Position numbers and translations under genes: made by a program. The notes beneath the pieces were generated by a model. That model was not told the origin of the DNA. It was given only the letters and a program-made list of their open reading frames with translations, and did no database searches. A stretch of 55,676 nucleotides of DNA from an uncultured Bacillota bacterium (GTDB lineage: Bacteria; Bacillota; Clostridia; Christensenellales; UBA1242): assembly GCA_947053645.1 (NCBI GenBank), contig CAMRTM010000004.1:1-55676 (forward strand), given 5' to 3'. This document shows, one piece after another, positions 41,945 through 51,063 of the stretch (positions are counted from its first letter, which is position 1; each line of letters opens with the position of its first letter).

Positions 41945-44170
41945 ATGCGAATTGAAGGCGTGATTGAAGATATAATCTTTCGTAACGAACAAAATGGATA
42001 TTGCGTTATTATTGTCGATCAAAACGGGACATATAATACCTGTGTTGGAAAGATGGTTTCTACAAATATTGGCGAAAATATTGCTATGGAGGGCGAATTT
42101 ACAAACAGTAAATACGGTCTTCAGTTTTCCTTTTCCTCCTATGAAATTATCATGCCTACAACATTAAAAGGAATTGAACAATATCTTTGCAGTGGGCTTA
42201 TCAAGGGTGTTGGGCCAGTCACGGCGAAGAATATTGTTGCCCATTTTAAAGAGGAAACTTTTGATATTATTGAAATGTCCCCCACTTCCTTAGCAGAAGT
42301 GAAAAACATTAGTCTTAAGAAAGCTCTTGACATTGGTGAAAAATTTAAAGAACTTAAAAAATTGCAAAACTCAGTAATGTTTTTGCAAAAATATAACATC
42401 TCGACTAATATGGCACTTAAAATATATGAAATATATGGGGAAAGAACTATTGACACTGTTAAGAATAATCCATATAGACTTGTGGAAGATATTTCTGGTG
42501 TAGGATTTTTAACTGCTGACCGCATTGCAAAAAATATCGGTATTCCGCACAATAGCGAATTCCGTGTTAGAGCTGGCTTACTTCACTGTCTTATGACTGC
42601 GGTAGAGCGTACGGGAAACACCTTTCTTCCAAAGCAGATGCTGTTAACAAATGCGGTGGCTACACTTGATTTAAGTTATGAAGCGAACGAGGCTCTTTTT
42701 TCTTCTGCACTTGATAGCCTAGTTTTAGATAAAACTTGTAAAATTATGTGGCATAACAATATGGAAATTGTTATGCAAGCACAATACTATTTTTATGAAT
42801 ATAGTGTCGCACAAAAATTAAGTCTATTAAACCGCTCTGTTATCACTAAAAAAATGGACTTGACTGATGAAATTACCCATTTCGAAGAAATTAATCATAT
42901 TTCTTTCCATGAAGAACAAAAAAATGCGATTAAAAACTCTATCAATAGCGGCGTTTCTGTTATCACAGGTGGCCCCGGTACTGGAAAAACAACTATCGTG
43001 AAATGTATAATTGACATATTAACCCAAAATAACCAACGGTTTATGCTGTTGGCTCCAACTGGGCGTGCATCCAAACGACTTTCAGATAGTACTGGTTGCG
43101 AAGCGAAAACCATTCATAGAGCCCTTGAAGTGGCACAAGGCAATACCTCTCGGTTTGTGCATAATGAAAACAATCCTTTTGAAACTGACGCTGTAATTGT
43201 GGATGAGGTTTCTATGGTGGATGTTGCACTTATGAATCATCTTTGTAAAGCATTGCCCCGTGACTGCAAACTTATACTTGTTGGAGATAAGGATCAACTT
43301 CCAAGTGTGGGGGCCGGAAATGTACTTGATGATATTCTTAATAGTGGCAAAATAACTGTATCCATGCTTACAAAAATTTTTAGGCAGGATGAAAATAGTC
43401 TAATCATAACAAATGCCCACCTTATAAACTCTGGCAAAATGCCTCTTATAGACAATACTTCAAAAGATTTTTTCTTTGAAGAAAGATTAGACTTAAATTC
43501 AATAAAGGATTCAATAATTGATATGGTGACAAGACGCCTTCCTTCATTTACCAGTCTTGACAGTACACAAATTCAGATTTTAGCACCGCTTAAAGCGGGT
43601 GTATGCGGTATTGATAATCTTAATCGTACCTTACAGGAAAAATTGAATCCCCCTTCCCTCCATAAACAAGAAATTGTGGTGGGAGAAACTATCTATCGTG
43701 AAGGCGATAAAGTGATGCAAACAGCCAATAACTACAACCTTATTTGGAAAAGACTTAACGGCTTTTTAGAAGAGGAAGGCGAAGGTGTATATAATGGTGA
43801 TATTGGTTTTATTGAAAGCATAGACTTTCAAACAAACGAAGTTTTGGTACTATTTGAAGACGGCAGAAAATGCGTATACCCACGAACTGAGATAAGTCAA
43901 CTTTCTCTTGCATATGCCATTACCATTCACAAAAGTCAGGGAAGTGAATTTGATATTGTCGTGATGCCCGTGATTGCTGGAGCAAGTATGATACTTACAC
44001 GCAATCTAATCTATACCGCCGTTACTCGTGCAAAAAAAATGGTGGTGCTTGTAGGTGAAAAGAAAAATCTTAAACGCATGGTATCAAACAATTATACTAC
44101 CCAGCGGTTCACTCTCTTAAAGGATTTACTTATATCATCAGACGAAAAAATAAAGGAACTTTTTAATTAA
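41945..44170 (+). CDS. recD2: RecD2-type DNA helicase
   Basis: A 741-residue SF1B helicase of the RecD2 type (RecD without RecBC). The N-terminal OB-like and HhH regions (LIKGVGPVTAKNIVAHF, DISGVGFLTADRIA) precede Walker A GGPGTGKTT, the DEVSMVD box, and the C-terminal HKSQGSEFDIVVMPV and YTAVTRAKK motifs. RecD2 helps genome stability at replication forks. No Shine-Dalgarno is visible; the promoter places +1 on the ATG. Confidence 0.92.
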   Translation: MRIEGVIEDIIFRNEQNGYCVIIVDQNGTYNTCVGKMVSTNIGENIAMEGEFTNSKYGLQFSFSSYEIIMPTTLKGIEQYLCSGLIKGVGPVTAKNIVAHFKEETFDIIEMSPTSLAEVKNISLKKALDIGEKFKELKKLQNSVMFLQKYNISTNMALKIYEIYGERTIDTVKNNPYRLVEDISGVGFLTADRIAKNIGIPHNSEFRVRAGLLHCLMTAVERTGNTFLPKQMLLTNAVATLDLSYEANEALFSSALDSLVLDKTCKIMWHNNMEIVMQAQYYFYEYSVAQKLSLLNRSVITKKMDLTDEITHFEEINHISFHEEQKNAIKNSINSGVSVITGGPGTGKTTIVKCIIDILTQNNQRFMLLAPTGRASKRLSDSTGCEAKTIHRALEVAQGNTSRFVHNENNPFETDAVIVDEVSMVDVALMNHLCKALPRDCKLILVGDKDQLPSVGAGNVLDDILNSGKITVSMLTKIFRQDENSLIITNAHLINSGKMPLIDNTSKDFFFEERLDLNSIKDSIIDMVTRRLPSFTSLDSTQIQILAPLKAGVCGIDNLNRTLQEKLNPPSLHKQEIVVGETIYREGDKVMQTANNYNLIWKRLNGFLEEEGEGVYNGDIGFIESIDFQTNEVLVLFEDGRKCVYPRTEISQLSLAYAITIHKSQGSEFDIVVMPVIAGASMILTRNLIYTAVTRAKKMVVLVGEKKNLKRMVSNNYTTQRFTLLKDLLISSDEKIKELFN

Positions 44171-44174
44171 TTAT

Positions 44175-44909
44175 ATGAAATTTACTGATTTTTTAAAGAA
44201 AACTAAAGACTTTTCACTTAATATACTTTTTCCAGAGAAAATAAAGTGTATATTTTGTGGTTGCGATATAGACAATTTTGAAAAAAGACCATATTGTGAC
44301 GAATGTGCAAAACAGGACTTTTTCAATACTGGCAATAGATGCATGGTCTGCGATGTCAAGATAAAGGAACATAATATCATTTGTGATTTTTGCGGTCATA
44401 AGAAAAAGAAATTTGAAAAAGCATTTTGTCCACTTCTTTACAAAGATCTTGCGAAAAATAGTCTACTGCGTTTAAAAAGCGATAATGCAAGATACCTTGC
44501 CTATCCTTTTGCAAAAATAGTTTATGAGCGTATAAGAGAAGAGAACTTAGATATTGACATAATCATCCCAATTCCTATGCACGAAAAGTCACGGAAAAGA
44601 AGGGGTTACAATCAAGCCGAACTTCTAGGAAATGAACTTGCAAAACTTATGGACTGCGAATGCAGGAATAATGTTGTAGTAAAGGAAACACAAACCAAAG
44701 ATCAAAAAACTTTAACCTATCGCGAGAGATTAAAAAATGTTTCAAATTGCTTTAAACTTAAAGACAAAGATGCAATTAAAAACAAAAATGTCCTTATTAT
44801 TGATGATATAATGACCACTGGTTCTACTATAAATGAGGTGGCTGTCACCATGATGCCCTACGCTACACATATTTATGCGGCAGCGGTCGCAAGAGATATG
44901 GTAGAATAA
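44175..44909 (+). CDS. comFC: ComFC-like phosphoribosyltransferase-domain protein
   Basis: A 244-residue ComF family protein. Cysteine pairs for zinc binding (CIFCGCDI, CDEC, CMVCD, CDFCGHKK) lead into a phosphoribosyltransferase fold with the PRPP loop VLIIDDIMTTGSTI. ComFC is tied to natural transformation and DNA processing; whether the organism is competent cannot be told here. It begins 4 nt after the recD2 stop, in the same operon, with a weak ribosome site. Confidence 0.85.
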   Translation: MKFTDFLKKTKDFSLNILFPEKIKCIFCGCDIDNFEKRPYCDECAKQDFFNTGNRCMVCDVKIKEHNIICDFCGHKKKKFEKAFCPLLYKDLAKNSLLRLKSDNARYLAYPFAKIVYERIREENLDIDIIIPIPMHEKSRKRRGYNQAELLGNELAKLMDCECRNNVVVKETQTKDQKTLTYRERLKNVSNCFKLKDKDAIKNKNVLIIDDIMTTGSTINEVAVTMMPYATHIYAAAVARDMVE

Positions 44910-44933
44910 AATTAAAATTATTTCAAAAAACAC

Positions 44934-44962
44934 TTGACAGCAATCTTTATTTTTCGTATAAT
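44934..44962 (+). promoter_or_regulatory. Perfect sigma-A promoter of tRNA-Glu
   Basis: TTGACA (44934-44939), 17-nt spacer, TATAAT (44957-44962). Confidence 0.85.
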
Positions 44963-44996
44963 GGCTAAGTATCAAAAAATCCCTCTTTTGATATAT

Positions 44997-45071
44997 GGCC
45001 TCTTGGTCAATCGGTTAAGACATCGCCCTTTCACGGCGGAGTGAGGGGTTCGACTCCCCTAGAGGCTACCA
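44997..45071 (+). tRNA. tRNA-Glu (TTC)
   Basis: The 72-nt body plus encoded CCA (45069-45071). The acceptor stem is GGCCTCT / AGAGGCT with a G-T end pair. The D arm is GGTC...GAC, the anticodon arm is CGCC-CTTTCAC-GGCG with anticodon TTC, and the T loop is GTTCGAC. It closely follows other Bacillota tRNA-Glu sequences. Confidence 0.95.
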
Positions 45072-45581
45072 AGCAAAATAGCATGCGTAAGCATGTTTTT
45101 TTTGTTGCATAAGAGTTGTGCCTTTGGCGATTTTTAATTTATAGGTCTGCTCTTCTATTCCGTCTTGCCATGTGATCTTGATTTCAATATCTTTATTTAT
45201 ATCTTTTATGAGTGGATATACAACCACCTCGCCTATTTTTTGACCATTTACCTCTCTATAAAAATCCCCTGATGATATTGTTTTCCCCTGATATGAAAGC
45301 GTACCTGTTTCATACTCTTTCACTTTTACGGGTGCGGTAAACTTAATTCCTACGCGGTTACCACTCTCTTCCCAGCCCTTAGCAATATCTTCTTTATAAT
45401 ATTGAATTTGCTCATTTTCGCCACCTATTGTAATGATCCCTAGGTCTAGATCGTAATCAAAAGAGATACTTCCACCCACATTTTCACTATCGCGATTAAC
45501 TTCGGCATATGGCAACTTTTCACTACATCCTATTAAAAGAATAGGAAAGAAGATAAATATAACAATAAGTAGTTTCCTCAT
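45066..45581 (-). CDS. Putative lipoprotein of unknown function
   Basis: A 171-residue protein with a lipoprotein signal (FFPILLIGC lipobox). The mature part looks beta-rich (IQYYKEDIAKGWEESGNRVG, VYPLIKDINKDIEIKITWQDG). The stop codon (45066-45068) falls inside the 3' end of the convergent tRNA-Glu gene. The last residues are encoded by the tRNA terminator hairpin, so the C-terminus is probably of little functional weight. No family recognised. Confidence 0.55.
   Translation of the reverse strand: MRKLLIVIFIFFPILLIGCSEKLPYAEVNRDSENVGGSISFDYDLDLGIITIGGENEQIQYYKEDIAKGWEESGNRVGIKFTAPVKVKEYETGTLSYQGKTISSGDFYREVNGQKIGEVVVYPLIKDINKDIEIKITWQDGIEEQTYKLKIAKGTTLMQQKKHAYACYFAW
45080..45101 (+). terminator. 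Terminator after tRNA-Glu
   Basis: Stem GCATGC-GTAA-GCATGT followed by a T8 run, 9 nt after the CCA end. Confidence 0.75.
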
Positions 45582-45597
45582 TAATTAACTCCCTATG

Positions 45598-47043
45598 TTA
45601 TTTATTTGCACTTTTATCATTTTTATTTTCTCGATTTAACATTAATTGTATCTTAAGTACATCACTGCGTTTTACCGAGTAATGCGAAAATAATATAATC
45701 GAACAAGCAAGTGCGATAGAACAACCACAAAACACTATTATTCCAAGTCCATTCTGCACCGACATGGCTTGCACAGGCTGAGAAGAATCAAATTTTATAA
45801 GGTCTAATAAAAATCCCATTATTAGAAGTGCAATTGAATTTGCAAGATTATAGGTAAAGGTATAAAAGCCGGAATACGCCCCCGCATTATTTTTGCCGGT
45901 CTTAAATATCTCGAGCGTGACAACATCGGCATACATTGACATAGGAAGGCTATACATAGCCCCTGCACCCATACCACAGAAGATAATACAAGGAATTACC
46001 AGATAGAACATTTTGGCTGGAGAAATAAATGTCCTAAAAAGGAAGGTCAATGCCGTCAGTGCAATACCAAACACAATCAGAGATAATGAGATTATAAGTG
46101 CTTTTTTCTTGTCAAGCCTTTTAGACACCTTTAGCCAAAGCGGTTGCGAAATTATTGCACCGCCAAAAAGTGCAATCAGTAAAATAGATATCTGTGCACT
46201 TGAAAAGTGATAGCAGTATGTGAATAGATGCATCCCTACCCCTGTCAAGAAGGCGGATGCAATTAATGCCATAGAATAACCTAAAATTACCGCCCTAAAA
46301 TCCCTCTTTTTAAGTACCTCCAAGTAGCCAGAAAGAAGTTTGCCTAAACTAAATTTTTCTTTTTTAAAGGAAAGTAAATAAACATTATTTTTCTTTTGCA
46401 CCTGCTTTAAGCATCCCCAGACCACAATACTGCTGCAAATTAAAACTAGAGCGGAATTTATATAAGCAATATTTATATAACCTTCTTGACTAAATTCTGT
46501 CTGAATACCAATAGAAATTGATGGCATGAAGAGATAAACAAATATGCTTGGTAATATCATGCCAATTATATTAAAAATCGTTTTGTAACTTTGCACCTTA
46601 TTTTGTTCGTTATAATCGGGAGCAAGGTCAATACCAAGTGCTGAATATGGGGTGCCAAAAAAAGTGTTCGCACTCTCAATTGCAAGCATTGAAAGAAGAA
46701 GCCATACAAATTTACCACCTTCGCTTAATGATGCTGGCATTGTCCAAATAAGAATGTTTAAAAGTGCTATTGCAAAACTTCCAAAAAACATATAGCCAAG
46801 GCGTCGGCCAAAAAATTTGTTTTTGGTGTTGTCAGACAAATATCCTACAAGAGGATCGCTGACACCATCCCATAAAGATGCCATTGCCACCGCAATGCCA
46901 ACTAAAGTACCTGAAATTCCCATTATGCTCGTGCCAAAAAACATAATAAAATTGGATAAGGTATTTCCCATACATCCGTACCCTAAACAACCCGCTCCGT
47001 AACATAATTTTGTATAAAATGGTAGCCTGTCTTTATTCTTCAC
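45598..47043 (-). CDS. GPH-family (glycoside-pentoside-hexuronide:cation) symporter
   Basis: A 481-residue transporter with 12 membrane helices. The segment AMASLWDGVSDPLVGYLSDN with following FGRRLGYM is the GPH (MelB-like) signature, and FFGTPYSALGIDLAPDYNEQ is the matching conserved loop. It probably imports a sugar or glycoside with a cation. The first codon appears to be GTG (47043) and no ribosome site is seen, so the start is uncertain. Neighbours give no substrate clue. Confidence 0.85.
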   Translation of the reverse strand: MKNKDRLPFYTKLCYGAGCLGYGCMGNTLSNFIMFFGTSIMGISGTLVGIAVAMASLWDGVSDPLVGYLSDNTKNKFFGRRLGYMFFGSFAIALLNILIWTMPASLSEGGKFVWLLLSMLAIESANTFFGTPYSALGIDLAPDYNEQNKVQSYKTIFNIIGMILPSIFVYLFMPSISIGIQTEFSQEGYINIAYINSALVLICSSIVVWGCLKQVQKKNNVYLLSFKKEKFSLGKLLSGYLEVLKKRDFRAVILGYSMALIASAFLTGVGMHLFTYCYHFSSAQISILLIALFGGAIISQPLWLKVSKRLDKKKALIISLSLIVFGIALTALTFLFRTFISPAKMFYLVIPCIIFCGMGAGAMYSLPMSMYADVVTLEIFKTGKNNAGAYSGFYTFTYNLANSIALLIMGFLLDLIKFDSSQPVQAMSVQNGLGIIVFCGCSIALACSIILFSHYSVKRSDVLKIQLMLNRENKNDKSANK

Positions 47044-47093
47044 TATTTTAACTTATGCGTGAGAAAGAAAGACTATGAAAAAAAGAAGAGGCT

Positions 47094-47819
47094 TTACTCC
47101 TCCTCTTGCTTATCTTCAACAGTGATTGGTTTTGGATGCAACAATCTATCTGCTATTTCAAAACGGCTTTCTTGGTAGTAAACAAGTTCCTTACAATAAT
47201 GATCAATCGCATCCATAACTATCTTGTTGTCCTTTTCGTACTTCTCATCCTTTGGAAGGTGGAGTGTAAAACCACTGCGTTTTACTTTTTTATTTGTTTC
47301 AACATCTTTATAAATAGCAGTTTCATACATTAATGCACAATTATATCCATTTCCACAAATCACCTTATATCTCTTTCCTGTTACGACAACTTCCATCTTA
47401 GGAACAGTTTGTCTTACTACGGAAACGAGGTCTATTGTAAAAGCATTTGAAAAAGCATTGCTTATTGCATTCGCAATCTGGGTTGGGAAATCTTTTGGTG
47501 CTTCGGTGCCCTCACATTTTCCTAATTGGAATTTTTGACTAGGACGCTTATATCCACCTGTCAAAGCACTTATCTTCCTAACTTTGAAAAAGGATTGCCC
47601 TTCCTCATACTGTTTGCTTATTACAATTCCCGCCTTAGAAAGCATATCACTTTTCACATCATATATAATTTCACGACCATTAAAATCTCTCTCATATTTT
47701 ATTCTATGATAAGGCATATTTTTATTTAATTTTTCTATAATCTTATTATGATCCTTTCCTATAAAAAAATAGTGTGCTTTTTTAAAATTTTCCGCTTGTA
47801 TTTTTTCGTTTTCTATCAT
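47094..47819 (-). CDS. Protein with CYTH-like N-terminal domain
   Basis: A 241-residue cytosolic protein. Residues about 15-75 have a CYTH/triphosphate-tunnel-like pattern (RIKYERDFNGREIIYDVKSD, LSKAGIVISKQYEEGQSFFKVRKIS), with alternating charged and hydrophobic strands. CYTH enzymes act on triphosphorylated substrates. The usual ExExK motif is not clear, so enzymatic function is uncertain. I chose the ATG at 47819, five nt after GAGG. Confidence 0.5.
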   Translation of the reverse strand: MIENEKIQAENFKKAHYFFIGKDHNKIIEKLNKNMPYHRIKYERDFNGREIIYDVKSDMLSKAGIVISKQYEEGQSFFKVRKISALTGGYKRPSQKFQLGKCEGTEAPKDFPTQIANAISNAFSNAFTIDLVSVVRQTVPKMEVVVTGKRYKVICGNGYNCALMYETAIYKDVETNKKVKRSGFTLHLPKDEKYEKDNKIVMDAIDHYCKELVYYQESRFEIADRLLHPKPITVEDKQEEE

Positions 47820-47916
47820 ACCCACCTCTATTTAAGTTTAGTTTACATAAGTTTATCAAAAAAAGCAAATGTTTAACTATCTTTTTTTATGTCAAACATT
47901 CATATAAGGAGGAATT

Positions 47917-48498
47917 ATGGATTTTAATAAAAGTAAAACTAAAGAAAGTTTAGCGCGAGCATTTGCGGCAGAATGTCAAGATGGAGCAAGATATCAATTT
48001 ATGGCTAAAGCAGCAATGAGCGAAGGCTTTTCCTTTATTTCTGACCAATTAAAGGTACTTGCAAAAAATGAAATGGCTCATGCATCAAGGTTATATACTC
48101 TAATGCTTGAAAATTGCAAAGGTAAGGAAGATAATGTGCCAATAGAAGCTGGTTATCCTTTTGAACCACCCGCCCTTAATCAAAGTTTGCACACTGCCGC
48201 TGAAATAGAAGAATATGAAGCAAAAAATATATATCCTCATTTCGCCAAGGTGGCAAAGGACGAGGGTTTCCCTGAAATTGCAAAAGCTTTCTTGCTTATG
48301 GCGGAAATTGAAAACACACACTTTTTAAAACTTCAAAGTCTTGCAAATTTATATAGAGCAAACAAACTATATAGAAGCACTGAAAAAACCAAATGGACTT
48401 GTTCAAATTGCGGGCATGAAGAAGAGAAAAAAGAGGCATGGAAGGAGTGTCCTTTCTGTGGCTACCCACAAGGTTATGTGATGATAAAGTATTATTAG
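47917..48498 (+). CDS. rbr: Rubrerythrin
   Basis: A 193-residue rubrerythrin that reduces peroxide in anaerobes. The ferritin-like diiron domain supplies Glu19 (FAAECQDG), Glu52 and His55 (NEMAHA), and a second set (AEIENTHF). A C-terminal rubredoxin domain carries two CxxC knuckles (CSNCGHEE and CPFCGYP). AAGGAGG precedes the ATG. A strong terminator follows. Confidence 0.94.
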   Translation: MDFNKSKTKESLARAFAAECQDGARYQFMAKAAMSEGFSFISDQLKVLAKNEMAHASRLYTLMLENCKGKEDNVPIEAGYPFEPPALNQSLHTAAEIEEYEAKNIYPHFAKVAKDEGFPEIAKAFLLMAEIENTHFLKLQSLANLYRANKLYRSTEKTKWTCSNCGHEEEKKEAWKECPFCGYPQGYVMIKYY

Positions 48499-48505
48499 GA
48501 CAAAA

Positions 48506-48532
48506 AAAACAACCCTGAGGGGTTGTTTTTAA
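48506..48532. terminator. Bidirectional terminator between rubrerythrin and HU
   Basis: Stem AAACAACCC-TGA-GGGGTTGTTT with A- and T-rich flanks between convergent genes. Confidence 0.85.
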
Positions 48533-48801
48533 TTTATCATATCTTTAAAACTGTTACCAAATTTGAAAGATGGCACCTTACAAGCCTGAATTTTTACTTT
48601 TTGTTTTGTAAGTGGATTAATGCCTTCTCTTGCCGCTCTTTTCTTCACTTCGAAAGTACCAAAACCTGCAATCTGAATTTTCTCCTCTCTCTTAAGTGTG
48701 TCAGCGATAGTTGCTGCCATTGCATCAAAAGCAATTCCTGCATCCTTTTGTGTGAAATTTGCTTTCTCAGCGAACGCTTTGATAAACTCTGCTTTATTCA
48801 T
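48529..48801 (-). CDS. hup: HU family DNA-binding protein
   Basis: A 90-residue HU protein, a nucleoid-compacting dimer. MNKAEFIKAFAEKANFTQKD, GFGTFEVKKRAAREGINPLTK and the C-terminal VPSFKFGNSFKD match the family. The arm has REGINPLTKQKVKI where most have RxGRNPxTGxxI, a mild variation. Confidence 0.95.
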   Translation of the reverse strand: MNKAEFIKAFAEKANFTQKDAGIAFDAMAATIADTLKREEKIQIAGFGTFEVKKRAAREGINPLTKQKVKIQACKVPSFKFGNSFKDMIN

Positions 48802-48886
48802 TCCTTATTCTCCTTTTTAATGAACTTGGCTTTTTGCCTTAACCTATCATAACATATTCTTGCCTTATTTCCAAACAAATTTACAT

Positions 48887-49669
48887 TTACCAAGCAAAAT
48901 AATCATTGATTTTATCTAAAAAATAAGAACCTATCACCTTAATTTTCTCTAATTCGAGTTTATTTTCTTTTAAAAGAGAATAAGCATCTTTTATATGGAC
49001 TCTTACAACTCCTACCACTTGATTAATTGTACAAGGCCCTAGCACTCGTGCATCGGTACTGTTCGCCCTATTATCACCCATGAAAAACACTTCATTCTTC
49101 TTTAGTGTATAAAACAGTTGCCCATCAACCATTGTGTATTCGCCAGATTTAAGATAATTGTTATAAAAATCTAGTTGGTAATTCATTCCTTGGAAAGTGT
49201 AATAGTCCATCGCTGACCATTCCATATAACTTTTTATATAATCTTCCTCGATTCTTTCTACCTTGTCACTACCCTTTTTAATCAGCGAAAGCCTATATTC
49301 GCCATTAAGATCACCGTGCTTTGCAATACTAATTTTATCTCCTTCGAGTGCAATTACTCTTTTAATAATTGTATTTTTGAATACAGGTAGTTTTATAATA
49401 ATGATGTCATTTACTTTTATGTCATGAGTGCATTCGACAAACACTCCGTCTTGAAGGACATCTCCGTTGGTCACAACAAAAGGGTCTGGGTTGATGGTGG
49501 GTTGCATACTTCTGCCTTGTACTGGATAATACTTGTAATTAAAATAAAAATACATTCTTCCAGCAATCAATAGCACCATCAAGATAAAAAATGCAACAAA
49601 AACTCTATACAAAACACTTTTTTGTATCTTTTCTTTTTTTGTTTGTCCATTAATTGTTGGAAAGTCCAT
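48887..49669 (-). CDS. lepB: Signal peptidase I
   Basis: A 260-residue S26 signal peptidase with one membrane helix (about 22-42). The catalytic Ser54 is in QGRSMQPTI and the catalytic Lys103 in TIIKRVIALEGD. The box E motif reads FFMGDNRANSTDAR. It releases exported proteins. The region between Lys and box E is longer than usual. GGGAG precedes the ATG at 49669, which overlaps the end of queH by 20 bp. Confidence 0.9.
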   Translation of the reverse strand: MDFPTINGQTKKEKIQKSVLYRVFVAFFILMVLLIAGRMYFYFNYKYYPVQGRSMQPTINPDPFVVTNGDVLQDGVFVECTHDIKVNDIIIIKLPVFKNTIIKRVIALEGDKISIAKHGDLNGEYRLSLIKKGSDKVERIEEDYIKSYMEWSAMDYYTFQGMNYQLDFYNNYLKSGEYTMVDGQLFYTLKKNEVFFMGDNRANSTDARVLGPCTINQVVGVVRVHIKDAYSLLKENKLELEKIKVIGSYFLDKINDYFAW

Positions 49670-50210
49670 TCTTTTTCTCCCTATTCTTTGAAAACTTACA
49701 TCCACAATAGTTTTGTCTATACAAATTATACTCTTTTGCAAGTTCTATACTTTTTTTATAGCCATCCTGTTTTTTGAAATTGCCATCAATAAACTCTATT
49801 TTTACTTTCTCTTCTACTGCCTTACCAATACCATTAATTACAACGCTATTCTTGTGCGGGCTGACTGTGAGTGTTGTTGCAAAGGCATCAAACCCAAGTT
49901 CTTTGGCTAAAGCGGCAGTCTTATCTAATCTTAATTTAAAGCACACGCTACATCTTCCGCCGCCTTCTGGCTCATTTTCAAGCCCTTTTACTTCATTTAA
50001 AAACTCGTCAGCGTTATATGGAATTTCAATCACTTGAACTCCTACTGCATCACAAAAGCGTTTTTGCTCACTTAAACGATGATTAAACTCCTCTGCTGTA
50101 TCAATGTTAGGATTATAGTAAAGGACCGTGATATCATAATTTTCTTTTAGTACATTAATAACATGTGTGCTACATGGGCCGCAACAACTGTGAAGTAATA
50201 ATCTTTTCAT
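49650..50210 (-). CDS. queH: Epoxyqueuosine reductase QueH
   Basis: A 186-residue QueH (DUF208) protein, which completes queuosine in tRNA. The iron-sulfur cysteines appear as HSCCGPC (9-13) and GRCSVCFKLRL, with NYCGCKFSK near the C-terminus; ATTLTVSPHKN is a family signature. It is translationally coupled to the upstream gene by an ATGA overlap. Confidence 0.92.
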   Translation of the reverse strand: MKRLLLHSCCGPCSTHVINVLKENYDITVLYYNPNIDTAEEFNHRLSEQKRFCDAVGVQVIEIPYNADEFLNEVKGLENEPEGGGRCSVCFKLRLDKTAALAKELGFDAFATTLTVSPHKNSVVINGIGKAVEEKVKIEFIDGNFKKQDGYKKSIELAKEYNLYRQNYCGCKFSKNREKKNGLSNN

Positions 50211-50668
50211 TGCACTGTCCTCAATAACTTAATAAGTTCACCTAATATATGGTTCTTACTAATGGTATCATTTATATTTTCAGAATACTTATCTAGTTTT
50301 ATCATGAAACATCCAAGGCAGTTCCCGCAGTTCACAAACACTTGCATGGTTAAAAATTTATTATCTAAATCTTTTATTACATAGATAGGGAAAATGAACT
50401 CCCCTAGTTTAAGTTTTGTCTTACCTGCCAAAATATATTTTTGGGACAAAAGTTCCAGTTTCGATGTGAAGTTATCGTAGTAATCAAAAAAATCATCGGG
50501 ATCTCGATGCACTTCAAAAAGCGAAATTACCTCTCCGATAGAAGAGAGATAGTTTTCTTTATTCGTCATGCCCTGCCCATTAGGAAGACTATACACATCT
50601 TTAGTCAAACTCCAACCTTCAGGCAAAGTAAAACTCATTTCATTTAAACTCTCTATTATTCTTTTCAT
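50207..50668 (-). CDS. Protein of unknown function upstream of queH
   Basis: A 153-residue soluble protein, with FTLPEGWSLTKDVYSLPNGQ near the start and a central FDYYDNFTSKLELLSQKY. It has a mixed alpha/beta character and Cys residues in NCGNCLGC. No family recognised, though the opening recalls DUF1795/PsbP-like folds. The ATG at 50668 follows GGAGAAG. It is coupled to queH by a 4-bp overlap. Confidence 0.55.
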   Translation of the reverse strand: MKRIIESLNEMSFTLPEGWSLTKDVYSLPNGQGMTNKENYLSSIGEVISLFEVHRDPDDFFDYYDNFTSKLELLSQKYILAGKTKLKLGEFIFPIYVIKDLDNKFLTMQVFVNCGNCLGCFMIKLDKYSENINDTISKNHILGELIKLLRTVQ

Positions 50669-50715
50669 TTCTTCTCCATGGATTAAGTATGCCACGGAGA
50701 AAGATATTTGTCAAT

Positions 50716-51051
50716 CTAAATAGCATTTATTGCGTACATAAACATATCATTTACATGCCCGCCTGTAAGCGTATAGACAAGTATCTTTCCGTCCCGCTTA
50801 TATGTGACAAGGTTTTGATCTTTCAGTTGTTTTAATTGATGACTTATTGTTGTTTGATTTATACCTAACACATTAGAAAGGTCATTGACACACATGTCCA
50901 TCATTGAAAGACAGGACAAAATTTTTATTCTTGTACTATCAGAAAAGTTTTGAAAATAATCAGCAAGGCGTAAAATATCTTGCTCGGTAGGCATGGCACC
51001 CAGTACATCCCTTTTGTTTCTCTCACTTAATAATAAAAATTTATTTTGCAT
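50716..51051 (-). CDS. ArsR/SmtB-family transcriptional repressor
   Basis: A 111-residue winged-helix regulator. DSTRIKILSCLSMMDMCVNDLSNVLGINQTTISHQLKQLKDQNLV contains the recognition helix (TTISHQLKQL) and an alpha-3-like Cys in DMCVNDL that often senses metal in this family. A second thiol ligand is not evident nearby. An 8-bp inverted repeat upstream is a candidate operator. GGAGTG precedes the ATG. Confidence 0.8.
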   Translation of the reverse strand: MQNKFLLLSERNKRDVLGAMPTEQDILRLADYFQNFSDSTRIKILSCLSMMDMCVNDLSNVLGINQTTISHQLKQLKDQNLVTYKRDGKILVYTLTGGHVNDMFMYAINAI

Positions 51052-51063
51052 TTTTTCACTCCG

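Noticed and set aside
45598..47043. GPH transporter and nearby nucleoside hydrolase as a catabolic gene cluster
   Set aside because: They are 6 kb apart with unrelated housekeeping genes between, so no cluster can be claimed.
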